Part shown: in pieces, positions 11,725 to 22,569 of the stretch | Numbering within the stretch: the first letter of the stretch is position 1 | Layout of the letters: the number at the start of each line of letters is the position of its first letter | Origin: Rhodeus uyekii | Lineage: Eukaryota > Chordata > Actinopteri > Cypriniformes > Acheilognathidae | Assembly (NCBI GenBank): GCA_037043235.1 | Contig: JAWRVZ010000079.1 | Span: 2,084,001-2,148,000 of the forward strand | Length of the DNA: 64,000 nucleotides | Direction: 5' to 3' | The notes under the pieces: model-generated | Told to the model about the DNA's origin: nothing | Database searches by the model: none | What the model saw: the letters and a program-made list of their open reading frames with translations, nothing else | Translations under genes and position numbers: made by a program

Positions 11725-12546
11725 ATTATTTAGCAAATCTCATACACATAGTGGTCTATATTTAAAAATATTTTTATTTATTTATATTAAATATCTTTAT
11801 AAATTTGGAAATATAAGGACTTATCCAACTTTATTCACATAAATGCAGAGATACAATATTTGTTTAATTAACGTACAGGTTGAAATAAATAAAATATATA
11901 TTTTATCTTTTTTTTTAAGTTATACAACATTCAACTTCTTTTTTAAGCCAGATTAATATAATTTAGGTTGAAATGTATGGACCCATACAGCCAAACACTT
12001 TTAAGAAACTGTGTTATCATATAACTTTCCAATATATTACTTTTGTGTTCCTACCTCAAGTGCTCATTTCCTAAAGCTTTAAATCATTCAAATAAGGACA
12101 TATGTGTGTTTTATCGTCAGCCCGTTGCGCGCGATGTAAACTGTTTAACTGTCAATGAATTCAGTCATTTCATTTCGCATGAGCAGTCAGTATTAACTAA
12201 CGGATATGTCGGTTAAAAGACATATTCCCCCATAAAAAATAAATAAATAACAATTAACAAATGACACAAAATTAGGACATGTTCTCAGTTAGGCCTCGCA
12301 GAAAGTGGTCAGCAAGAGTGGTACATTGCAAGCCTGTATATATAAAGACTTATTCACTTACAGAAGAGCTGTAGTCAAGCTAATAATATCGAATAGTGTT
12401 TGGATTTCGATATTATACCAGGCCATATGATAATAATTATAAGGACGAGCAACAGGCTTCGCCATATGATATTGGCGCTAACGGAGGCTTAGCAGGCGCT
12501 ACATCCCGACTGCTGCGTTCACTAGGAAAGGCACAAGCAAACTTAC

Positions 12547-12760
12547 CTGTCTTTTCCGGATACCACCACGATCGTTGGAGTCCCGTATCCCTAAATATAT
12601 TATTATGACACTGTAATGTATGTATCTGTGAAAACAATCGGAATCTATCCACCAGGTACCAGCTAACTGTCACACTTTCCTGTGACCTACTTTCAAGACA
12701 GACGTAAACAATGCTTTAGCAAGTCCCGCCTCTCAAGATCAAAACTCCATTGGCCGAAAA
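12547..12760 (-). promoter_or_regulatory. spsb3 non-coding exon 1 and core promoter
   Basis: A strong donor (ACAG then GTAAGT at 12546) pairs with the acceptor before the coding start exon, implying a 5' UTR exon here. Upstream on the minus strand are a GC box (GGCGGG, 12725-12730) and an inverted CCAAT box (12749-12753), 20-30 bases apart. The start site is inferred. Confidence 0.55.
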
Positions 12761-12779
12761 TTCCAAGTGGGTGTGGTTT

Positions 12780-14240
12780 ATGGTCAAGCTCGCGTAACTA
12801 CAGGTCTAAACGGCTGTCACTCAAATGCCAAACTCGTCCCAAGACTGGAGGATAAGCCCCTTTCTGACGATCACTGCACGCTTTCCCAATCCAGGCAAGT
12901 GTATCGGCAGTACTCAGAGGAAATTGTTACATTTGCTATTACCGGTTTCCTATATGAGTCTAGCGCTGTTTTAATTATACAAACAGCTCTTTTCTGCGTT
13001 CTTCATGTTCTATCGCAAATTTCAACCGGTCCATTTAAGCGACCATTTCAGACTATTCATGCTACCACGTTTCAGAACAGTCTACTATCTACAATTTGTC
13101 ATTTGTGTTCGTACCTACAAAGGTTAGACGCGAATGTTGTTCATTTACCTTGATTAAGATGGGTGTTTTGTTGAGCTGTTTGTTGGGTTTATGTCGCGTT
13201 CACGTCATAACGAGCGCCGTCTTGACAACACGTGACGTCACACTGGGAGCTGCTGACGTCCTCGGATTATCTACGAGGACATGCACACTTATAAGAAGTT
13301 TAAATCACGTAATTGCAGTTATTACGGCATTCAATGAAGTCATCTTTAGCCCAAAATCAAAAGAAAGATAGTTAAGAAGAAATAAAATTTTGCATCATTA
13401 CAATAAAGCCTATTTTAGATAAATAAGATCATAGTCTATTACTATTACTTCTGAATGTAATAATTTCATGATTTAATGCATAATTTCTGTGTATTTAAAT
13501 AAAACAAATAGTGGTAATCATATGAAAATAATTAAAATACCAAATATTTTTATTAAAATAATGTCAGTGTACCAACGTTGTAAAGATTGAAAATTAGACT
13601 ATTTTATTCAAAATATAATTTCTTGTTTTTTTATTTTGATTCTGAAACATGGCCTGGATGCTTTTGACTGGTTTCATGATTCACTCATAATTAGGCTATG
13701 ATTTGTTGCTGTTATATTCCAATTTAAAAGTAAGAACAAAATAGAAACAGTCATGTCTTGTGTCTTTTCCAACTGCTGATGTGACATAATAAACAGACTA
13801 AGTATCACCGTTCATTTGCATTGCAGTTTCTGGTAATGATGTGCAATAAGGGGGTCTGGACTGCTCTCTTGCTCCCCCTCTCTACCCATGGAAGAGGGAA
13901 GGGAAGTTTGGTTGAGGCTGCAATGCAGATTCAGACAACCAGATGGTAACCTGTAAATTAATCCCTCATATCAAGTCTATTTCTCTGACTCTCCATGATG
14001 TGAGAGCATCATGATTGTTAAATGTATAGCTGCGGTTTCGAAATATATTTAGGTGAAACGCAATTCTCAGATATAATTTGTGCTCTAGTTAAAAGTACTT
14101 GCATTGTTTACAATACATTGTAATTTTGTCCATGAATGTTAAATGACATTTTACACTCCAAGGACTAGCTTGAACTTTGAACATCTGCAGTGTATTCCCT
14201 TTTCAAATCACATGTGATTGAATAAAAGAGAAACTGAAAT
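12780..14240. other. spsb3-atp6v0c intergenic interval with CRE cluster
   Basis: No gene was recognised. The only organised signal is at 13203-13260: ACGTCA, then CACGTG overlapping a full palindromic CRE (TGACGTCA, 13233-13240), then TGACGTC. Open frames on the plus strand (12767-13153, 13096-13371) lack motifs, and their composition looks non-coding. The rest is AT-rich single-copy-looking DNA. Confidence 0.5.
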
Positions 14241-14254
14241 TAGGTTGAGGAAGT

Positions 14255-14260
14255 TTTATT
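14255..14260 (-). terminator. Polyadenylation signal of atp6v0c
   Basis: TTTATT on the plus strand gives AATAAA on the transcript, about 860 bases past the atp6v0c stop. An AATAAA on the other strand lies 35 bases away, but no plus-strand gene needs it. Confidence 0.6.
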
Positions 14261-15114
14261 CGGAAACTGAACAAGCTGCGCTGGTGTTCACTCATGAATG
14301 GAACCAGAAACAGTATCAACTACAAGTAAAACGCTACACGTCTGAAGAATGTCATGTTAAGAGTTAAAACACACTCGCTCAAACACCTGTGCATACATTC
14401 GTTTCACACACAATTAGTAAACTTGCACATCAATTCCTTAAGACAACGGTCTTCATGGTAATCAATGATTAACATCCCTAAAGGAACTTTTATGAAATTT
14501 CCCACAGAGCAATTCTCCTACCTATACAGATATATATATTATATATATTTCTGATACACACACACACACAATTCATTTAGATAATCAGGATATCAATAAA
14601 GACTTTGATCCATTTAAACTGTTTAATGAACATCTCAATCTTCATAAATAATCAGCAGAAACAAAGAAAACAGTAATAATCCATCTTTTTTTTTTACATT
14701 TAGGTCCTCAACATCAGTGTCTTAATTTGAATGGTCCCAAAAGTGAGAAAACAAAATGACAGTTGATTTGTTCTTCAAACAAGAATAAAATCGACAAAAA
14801 AGGATGACAAACAAGTGTAGCATTGGAGAAAGAGGGCATCTATTTAAACACACACACACAGGACGAGAGCAACAGCTACACAGCGCATTTACAGGGGAAC
14901 ACACATCAGAGTACTATACAGAGAGAGGACGTTCAATCACACATTCACTTGCAAACAGCACACTCACGATACACGCATGCACGCAAAAAAATCCTCTCGT
15001 CGTTTCAGGTGGTGAAATTACTCAATGTGTTTCATTAGGAGGATGCTTGTGTTGGTGCGTGTGTGTTTGTGTGGTTGATGGTTGTTCATGTGCAAGAGAG
15101 GATAAGAGCAATGA

Positions 15115-18100
15115 TTAACCCTTGGTGGACAAGATAAGAGCGACAATTAGCCCGTAAAGCCCCAGAACCTCAGCGAAAATAAGGATGAGGATCATCCCTA
15201 CAAACAAACGAGGCTGCTGGGCCGTACCCCTCACTCCTGCGTCGCCCACTATACCGATAGCGAAGCCAGCCGCAAGACCACTCAGACCCACGCTCAGCCC
15301 GGCACCGAGGTGCAAGAAGCTCCTGAAGAGAGAGACACGCACACAAAACACATTTAGATAGTGTTATAGCTTTCTTTGCAACAATATTGTTTACATTGAG
15401 AAGACAAAATGTAGACAATAGGAAAATGTAGAAATTGGGATTTTCTATTACATCCAAATAATAATAATAGAACAAAGACTTCACATCTCCATGTACAGAC
15501 GTTGCCTCTTTAATTGTTTATATACCATCATTACCCATCAAAGCTTAAAGTAAATAAATAAAATATTTCTTGTAACAGTATATCTTGTCAAACATTACAA
15601 AGATAAAATGTAGACCGTAATGGGAATTGTTACATTACAACTAAAAATGTATACCAAAAAAAACAGCCTTCATGATTACAAAAAGTTACAAAAGTGATTC
15701 AGTCAAGAACAGTAAGATTTAAAGCTGTTTTTTTATGCTGCTGTCACTTTAAGACCAAATACAATATATACTATACTGCGTTTCTTTATCAACGGTTTAC
15801 ATTCAACTGCATTTATGAGGATTCTGGCAAACCGCGGGTATTTTGAAAAGGGTGCACGTATTTGACCGTTCAAGCCGAATTAGTCAGCAAAACACAGTTT
15901 TACTCAAGCGCTTTTTGAGCAGCAGCTGGATCTCGTGCGTCTCTTAGACAGCACTCCAGACAGCGTGAGCATTTAACAAAATTAATTCTCTTTCCCTGCT
16001 TACTGCGCTTCAACACTTTTTTTTTTACTTAACGCATGTAAACGATAAGCTTGGGTGACCATGCATCAACTTCACATGAGTGCGAAAGATGACAGTCTCT
16101 ACCGGTATAATCGCCCACCCCTAGTTTATATACTCTCACTGTCAATCCTAATACAGTGTTATATCTTTTTTTGTAACAATATTTTATTTGTCAAACATTA
16201 TAAAGACAATAAAATGTAGACAATAATTGGGAGTCTTCCATTACAACCAAATAAAATAATTTACAACAAAAATAACAATACTCTTACACCTCCATGTTCA
16301 AAGAGTAAAAGCCTCTTTATTTGCTCTCATTGCCTACCAATACTAAAATAGTGTTAGATCTAGATTATCTTATTGTATGAAATGGTTATTATAGTTGGCT
16401 GTATTAAATTATAAAAAAATATTTGAATTACAACGAGCTAGTTTGTGTTTCTGAGGAAGCTGAGAGTGACTTGTAGGAAAATCAGACAAGACACACGAGG
16501 CGCGTGACTCACTTGTAGAGAGTGACTGTGGGAGAGATGTTGTTGGCAATGAGTACAGCCACTACCAGGCCGTAAATGGCAATGATACCCGCCATGACCA
16601 CGGGAATGATGGACTTCATGATCAGCTCCGGCCGCATCACTGACATGGCAGCAATGCCTGTGCCGCTCTTGGCTGTCCCATACGCAGCACCCAATGCTAA
16701 AAAGAGAGAAGAGGACAAATAGCATGTGCAAGGAGACAAAGAGAGTGAGAACAAGCACTTATGATGGGTTAAAGTTCAATTACTACAGGACAAGACAAGG
16801 TTGTGGGTTTGAACGAATACCCAACTAATGAACATCATTCTAGCAAGTGTGTCTTAAATACACCAGCTGTTAAATTAACACCCGAGTTAAGGAAAAACAA
16901 TAGAGGCACAACCATTGCTTTTTATAAACTGGTCAATGTTGAAATTTGGAGCTATTTGGTTTATTTTATTAGCCATCTGACATTTGTAGATTTAAATTAC
17001 AATAAAGGCAGTTTTATTTTTTTATTCACTGAGCCAGAAATCTGGATTAAAGTTTTTAATTTTGTTGTATTTTTTTAAAGATGGGTTTGTTCAAATGTCT
17101 CTCACACATGACTTATAACACTTTCTTTCCTAAAAATATGGTGATTTTTTTTTTCTGGCTGATTTATGAAGTGAGAGTTTATTCAAAACCTCTTTCGGTT
17201 AAAAAAAAACTACAAAAAGTAATACTTTTGAACATGGTTTTATCCATTACTCGGGTTTATGTTTGGGAAATGTATGCAAATCCATGCATTGCATTGGAAA
17301 TGTATCCAAATCCAGTATTTTATAGTTTGATAACATGCGTTTAAATGATTTTCAGAAAACCCGTGGTAATGTAATGGCTAAATTGGTTATGTTGATATTT
17401 ATCAGTTAAATTTTTACCCCAGTTACGTGTGTGTTGTCTTGTTTGGCTGACCTTGCCTTTTAAACTTTTTTTTTTTTTTTTTTTAAATAACAGTGTCCAA
17501 TTGTAGTCGCTTTCGGTCACATGACTGACTACAGTAGACGAGGAGGTGCGACAAATTTATTTGGATCGAGGCACGTAAATGTGAAATAAGAGTAATGGCT
17601 GTGGTTTGAGTAGAGAAAATACATGTGGCTCTGAGATAAACAGTTAAACAGACACGAAGGTTTTTGTCTGGGCGTGCAGTTTGTGAATGACTGTCGCATT
17701 AGATAAGAGCAAACCTGTTCATGTTAATTAAGTAATGCATTTCGCCTTAGCTTGAAAAAAAAAAACAATGACATTACATCGGTTAGACGACGCTACTGTT
17801 ACAGTCTAGATCAATATACGGAGTCTATGAGATTATAGGAAGAGTTTTAGCAATCAAAATAAAAATCTGTCGTGTTTTACATCCTGTTTAGAGGACATTA
17901 AATAAACGACGTCCCTGCGCAAACACCGCTCAGCTCGTGAGACACGACGCATCTTAAGTTTTCCACGCAGGGATCGGTGAACCGTGATAATGGAGGGAAT
18001 AAAGAAACTAAATAAATAATTTATAGGCATTACGTCAACTGAGACGTCATGTGCCGTGATGGAAACCTTCGCATCCCTTCTCCCACTACAGGTCCACGGT

Positions 18101-18284
18101 TCAGCGAGCCGCAACACTCGGGACACCCAATCTACTCAGGGTTTACATCCAATAAAGCATTCAAGGCGAGGGACGCTTAAGATCAGGTTAAAATGACGCG
18201 TGTCTTACCGCTGAACACCATTGCTGCTGAGGCGCCCATCACTGCGAAGAAGGGGGAGTATTCGGGGCTCGAAGCGGAGGACAT
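15115..18284 (-). CDS. atp6v0c: V-type proton ATPase 16 kDa proteolipid subunit c
   Basis: The c-ring subunit of the membrane V0 sector, which carries protons across endosome, lysosome and vesicle membranes. Three coding exons: 18209-18284, 16513-16696 and 15115-15322. They total 468 bases, 155 residues, the usual family length. Four membrane segments: FFAVMGASAAMVFSALGAAY; SIIPVVMAGIIAIYGLVVAV; LGAGLSVGLSGLAAGFAIGI; VGMILILIFAEVLGLYGLIV. The proton-carrying glutamate is in the last (IFAEVLGLYG). The glycine-rich packing motifs GTAKSGTGIAAM and GIVGDAGVRGTAQQPRLFVGM are intact. The C-terminus reads LILSTKG, one glycine longer than the human STK end as I recall it. The start MSSASSPEYSPFF aligns with the mammalian N-terminus. 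Intron 2 carries degenerate tandem repeats. Confidence 0.97.
15361..16340. repeat. Degenerate repeated unit (about three copies) in atp6v0c intron 2
   Basis: Related blocks at about 15362-15540, 15567-15665 and 16155-16340 share, in order, GTTATA-CTTT-TTGTAACAATATT, AAACATTACAAAGA-AAAATGTAGACAATA, TTACAACCAAATAA and (in the first and third) CACCTCCATGTTCA-AG. The spacing is irregular because other DNA separates copies two and three. They are diverged intronic duplications. Confidence 0.55.
15830..16122. mobile_element. Probable DNA-transposon fragment (hAT-like end)
   Basis: The right edge read on the minus strand begins CTAGGGGTGGGCGATTATAC, a terminus I associate with fish hAT-type elements. 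It lies between two copies of the intronic repeat. The left end is not resolved and there is no coding sequence. Confidence 0.3.
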
Positions 18285-18500
18285 TCTTCTGGCGCGTTCA
18301 GGAACCTAAAACTAAAGACAGAGAGGGAGGAAGGCTTCAGTCTAGGAGGTTAAGGCTCCAACGAAGGTGTATTCTAGGTTGACAGGTCTTGTAAGAGCAG
18401 GAGAGGAGCGCAAAGGATGGTCACGAATCCGACAGGACGCTGATCGCCGGTGGAGAGGAAGAAAATGGCGAAATGGAGAGTGTCACATGATCAACCATGA
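18285..18500 (-). promoter_or_regulatory. atp6v0c promoter with M-box/CLEAR-like site
   Basis: A CpG-containing region upstream of the start codon. TCACATGA at 18483-18490 (TCATGTGA on the gene strand) matches the M-box bound by MITF/TFE factors and resembles the CLEAR element of lysosomal genes. A YY1-like AAATGGCG lies at about 18464. The transcription start is inferred. Confidence 0.5.
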
Positions 18501-20120
18501 GTGCAGGGTCCATTTCCGCTTCTCTAGGGATGACTTATGAATATGCAATACGTTTCTTTTTAGGATTTTGAAATGACTGACTGTCACGGGATGTGAGAGA
18601 TTACTTTTGAAGTTTTAGTAGAATTAAATGCGCTTTAGTTGTTTTGCGTGAGCATTCGGGGGTTTTGTCACTTGGACGACACCCCTGTTTTACGGGAATT
18701 TGGTATGTTCCATTGCAGACTTCCACTGTGAAATGTGAACGCAATCACAGATCATAGAAGGAATATAGGCTAGTTGTTTATCTGGTTCAACTTGTTCAAA
18801 TCTTTCATTGCTATCAGATATTAGCTACAAATTCATGGATAAGTGAAAAATAAACTTTTATGCTATTAACAATTTAATGAATAAGGTAGTGAAACTACAG
18901 AATTAAACATATAGACTATTCTGTTAGAATAAATCAAGATCTAATAAATCAGTTTTCTGCATGCATTTACTATAGATGTTTTGAAAAAGGTTTACTTAAG
19001 CATTTATAAATTAAATTTGTAAATTAAATGTTGAAGTAATATCTGGACGTGTTTGAGGTGAACATTATCATGTGCTTTAGTCTCGTGACTTTAGGCTTGG
19101 AGCTGGAGAGTCCAGAGAGGAAGTGACTTTATGTTACTCACTCTCGGGCACAGACATGAGCAGACTCGTGTAATATTAAAACTGCTTTATTAGATGAATT
19201 GTTCTGTAATGTGTTTGAACTTCCCTTTTAGTCGTATGCTTTTTTTTATGTGAACCGAAATGCTAAAAGTTCCACACCTGTATTCCTTCTTCTGCATGAT
19301 TGCTGCGGATGACAGTCACCTGAGATTATATGACCTACAGTCTTTCACAGCTGTAGTTGCAATAAAACCTCTTCTGATAATAAAGAATGAATAGTCTTAA
19401 AGGAAAATGCATAATTTTCTTCTATTGAATGAAAAATGAGTGTAAATATACTCTCTATATACACATCTATAAGCATATACACTAAAGAGAGACATTGTCA
19501 GATGCTTAGTGGGAAAATGTAAGTTTCTGGGCAATGTTTTCCATCCATCATGCATTTTATTTATAAATATGGAACATCTCAGTTCAAGATACAATGCTTT
19601 ACTGAAGCAGCTGCTTGAAATCTCTTACAGTGCGGATTGACTTTAATAGTAATAGAGGTATTAGCCATACAATAACATGACAAAACACTTAATAAACTAA
19701 AATGCAATGGTGCACAATGTAGACAATTATAACCAAGTTAGATAAATTATATTTTATTCCTGCATTTGTTCAGTGAAGAAAAGTCCAGCTCTCCAGGATC
19801 TAGGCTGATTTAACAGAGGAAAAGCTAAATGCACGTACAGTATATGTTTTTCAAGCTGACTATGATCAGGCTGGATCATGTGGGTCCAATGGATGTCGCT
19901 GTAATTCTTCATATTTCGTCTCTTTGTCTACGTGGCACTCGCTCATCCGGTGTCTGCTGCTGCTCTCTGTTGGCGATCCGTGTGTTAAAACAAATCAATC
20001 ACTTCATCGAAGCTTAAATGTCTTTATTTTCTTCTCACGAGCGCGGATGGCTTGTTTAATCGCGTTATGTTTACAGATATGCGGTTACATTATATAAATG
20101 TACTTTCTCAAAATAAACAG
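18500..20120. other. Intergenic interval, no gene seen
   Basis: AT-rich DNA between the atp6v0c promoter and the tRNA-Cys. I find no coding frame with protein-like content, no clear repeat ends and no RNA gene. Short frames at 19397-19594 and 19829-20017 look random. This interval marks the change between the two human synteny blocks. Confidence 0.5.
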
Positions 20121-20121
20121 T

Positions 20122-20193
20122 AGGGGGCACCCGGATTTGAACCGGGGACCTCTTGATCTGCAGTCAAATGCTCTACCACTGAGCTATACCCCC
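20122..20193 (-). tRNA. tRNA-Cys(GCA)
   Basis: A complete 72-base cloverleaf on the minus strand beginning GGGGGTATAGCTCAGTGGTA. The anticodon loop CTGCAGA gives GCA, cysteine. The acceptor stem pairs GGGGGTA with TGCCCCC; the T arm is CCCGG-TTCAAAT-CCGGG. The A box (TAGCTCAGTGGTA) and B box (GGTTCAAATCC) for Pol III are intact, and a TTTT run follows about 9 bases downstream. The sequence is identical to the tRNA at 37.24 kb. Confidence 0.97.
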
Positions 20194-20332
20194 TCACCAC
20201 GGCCCAGGTGTGCAGCTATTCAAATATATACATACATATAATGTACTTGATTATGGATGAATTAAAGCAAAAAAATAATTACTGTTTGACCATCTATTTA
20301 ATACACTGATGACACGTAATTCACAAAGGGTC

Positions 20333-20338
20333 TTTATT
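20333..20338 (-). terminator. Polyadenylation signal of the microprotein unit
   Basis: TTTATT on the plus strand gives AATAAA on the minus-strand transcript. It lies downstream of the candidate last exon (about 20315-20729). Confidence 0.45.
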
Positions 20339-21053
20339 CTGAAAATCAATCGATAAAACATCAATTAACATAAATAACACGCATTTGCTAGTGTAGTTTG
20401 TATACAGTTATATACAGAAATTATAGGTAAAAGAATGGGAAACAAATAATAGCCAGACAACCACGGATCTTAGGGGTTTGTGCTGTTGTTTCAGCCATGG
20501 CCTGCGCCTTTAGGAAAACATGTTTTAATAGCGTCTTCTGAATGAAAGGTAGTCTGCTTGTGTCAGCTGCTATCCTGTGGGAACGGTGTTTGTATGACAG
20601 AGAGATGAGAAGGAAGTGTGAAGTCTCATCTTGTAAGTGTATCCTGCGTCCTCCAGGGAATTCACGTTACAGCGGTTCCTCCTCATCCCAGAATCCAGAG
20701 ACATGATCCCAAAAACAGAGCTTCTTCCTGTAAAACGCAAGAGAAAAGAGCGCATATAGCTATTATTGCGAGGCCTAGTGACGTTCATAAAAAAAAAACG
20801 TAAACCCGCGTGAGTCTAATATGCTATTTCTTTTTTATTACAATTTTAATAGCCAGCTACATTTTAAAATTACAATCTGCATAATTAATTTGTATTTTAA
20901 CACTATTAACCATAACCACATCCTGTCTTGATAAAATTTAGTCCGTAATCCCATTACGATGAAGGACGGCTAGTATAAAACACAAATTGCTAAATATCCG
21001 CCCCAACCTTTACGTTCAAATCCCTGCGTGGACGTGAATCGGTGCTGTCGCGA

Positions 21054-21131
21054 TCAGAGCATGTAGATGATGTAGGACAGGAACATCAGGCCGATGATGG
21101 CGAAGAACATCAATATCAATATGTCCAGCAT
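21054..21131 (-). CDS. Candidate 25-residue single-pass membrane microprotein
   Basis: I do not recognise this gene. A GC-richer island on the minus strand contains an ATG at 21131, with A at -3, opening a 25-codon frame. The peptide is almost all hydrophobic (starts MLDILILMFF, ends LSYIIYML) and would form one membrane helix with a very short N-terminus, reminiscent in size and layout of sarcolipin-type regulins. If transcription starts after the TATA-like TTTAAAAG at about 21272-21279, this ATG is the first in the transcript. A donor-like GTAAAG follows the stop by about 35 bases, and an acceptor TTTTACAG at about 20730 opens a last exon ending at the AATAAA at 20333. The frame stays open upstream to a more distal ATG at 21314 (86 codons), so a longer product is possible. 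No family homology was seen. Confidence 0.4.
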   Translation of the reverse strand: MLDILILMFFAIIGLMFLSYIIYML

Positions 21132-21962
21132 GATGCTTTCAGAGCTGCGGAGGATGATAACTGAGTCTCCCCGCCGGCCGGTCGCGATGGTCTCCTGTCC
21201 TCCTTCCAGAAAGATGCAGCCCGCAATAACAGGGGCCAAGCGCTCAGAGTGGATTTGATCATGTGCATCCTCTTTTAAAGTGTGCACACTTATATTGTGA
21301 ATCCTCTTTTGCAAAATTAGCTTACCAGGATCAAACTAGTCTGTACTTTTCTATACGAATAAAATAACGGTAACTAGATTCTAAGAAAGCAGTTTTTTTA
21401 TTGGTTTATCAGGAATATGATATTAAATTATGCAGGTAATTGTGTTGCATTTGAAAGCTGAGAGAAATGTGTGTTTCTGCTCAGAGTTCTGACTTCAAAT
21501 GCATGTTTAGATTCACACAGGGTGAACCATGGCATGAGGGCAAGTGTTGAGTTTACACATACTCACAAGGTTTTTTTTTTACACAAGCATCACATTTTTT
21601 CACCTTTTAGTTCCTATTCAATAGCCTTCCTGTATATTTTTGGGTGATTTGTCATTTAATAATGACCATTACTAACAGCAAACTGTTATACATAGGCCTA
21701 CTGTCATAGATTTTCCACCAGAAGTGTGTTAAAGAAGAACAACGAACTTCAGCTAAACCTTTGATTTATTCTAGAATAGGATGTATTGGAATAAAGAGAT
21801 GAAGCAACAAAAAAAAAAAAAAGGAAAAAGAGAGAGAATGGTTTTATGTGCAATAAAAAAGGATTAATCTGATTTGGAAATTTATCTCATCTAATTAAAA
21901 AAACACTGCTCTACAAAATTGTTTTAAGGTAAAAGAGCATAAGAAATCCAATTTATACAATA

Positions 21963-22221
21963 CCACACAAACTTTGGGGTCAGTACATTTTTTGTTTGTT
22001 TTTTAAGAAATTAACACTTTTATTCAGTAAGGATACATATATGAGAGTAAAGCCAGATTTAGTTTCATGTTCTATTCATGAAAGAATCCTATAAAAATGT
22101 AAGTCGTAATACTGTTTTGATTATTCTTGATTAAATAAATGCAGTCTTACACAAGAGATATCTTTCAAAACATTAAAAAAAAAATCTTGCTTCCCCAAAG
22201 CTTTGAATGGTTGTGTACATA
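21963..22221. repeat. MITE-like cyprinid repeat, copy 2 (both ends present)
   Basis: The left end ACAAACTTTGGGGTCAGTA and the right end CCCCAAAGCTTTGAATGG-TGTGTAC form imperfect inverted repeats. Internal blocks CACTTTTATTCAGTAAGGAT and TCTTTCAAAACATTAAAAA match the family. It lies downstream of lasp1, possibly within its longest 3' UTR. Confidence 0.7.
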
Positions 22222-22569
22222 TTAGATGTATACTATAACATAAATCGATGAAAAAGTGCAGAAGCTAGTTAAATTGGAGATACTGGTGTCAGAGCACTGA
22301 TAGATACTGAATAAGCTCTGAGAATATGTCTTCAAGAAGAGGAAAAAGTAACCCATATATTTCTTATGAAGTTACAATAGTGGAAATAGCGTGAAAGCAA
22401 AACACTTACGTTGCTCATTCTCTGCATCTATATTTTGGCATTTTATAGGACAATGATCAGTTGAATCTCATTAGAGTCTTTGCACAGTAACAGTTTCCAG
22501 TTATACATGCTAAGCTCCAAAACGTTAACAATTCCTTTCTTTTAACAAACCCGCCTGTCTTGGTATACA

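Noticed and set aside
12767..13153. 128-codon plus-strand frame upstream of spsb3
   Set aside because: Composition not protein-like, no domain, overlaps the promoter region; chance frame.
17854..18126. 90-codon minus-strand frame in atp6v0c intron 1
   Set aside because: Between two well-defined exons and not in phase with them; no conserved content.
20570..20788. 72-codon minus-strand frame considered as a coding exon
   Set aside because: The exon boundary at 20729 looks real, but the frame has no conserved features; more likely 3' UTR of the microprotein unit.
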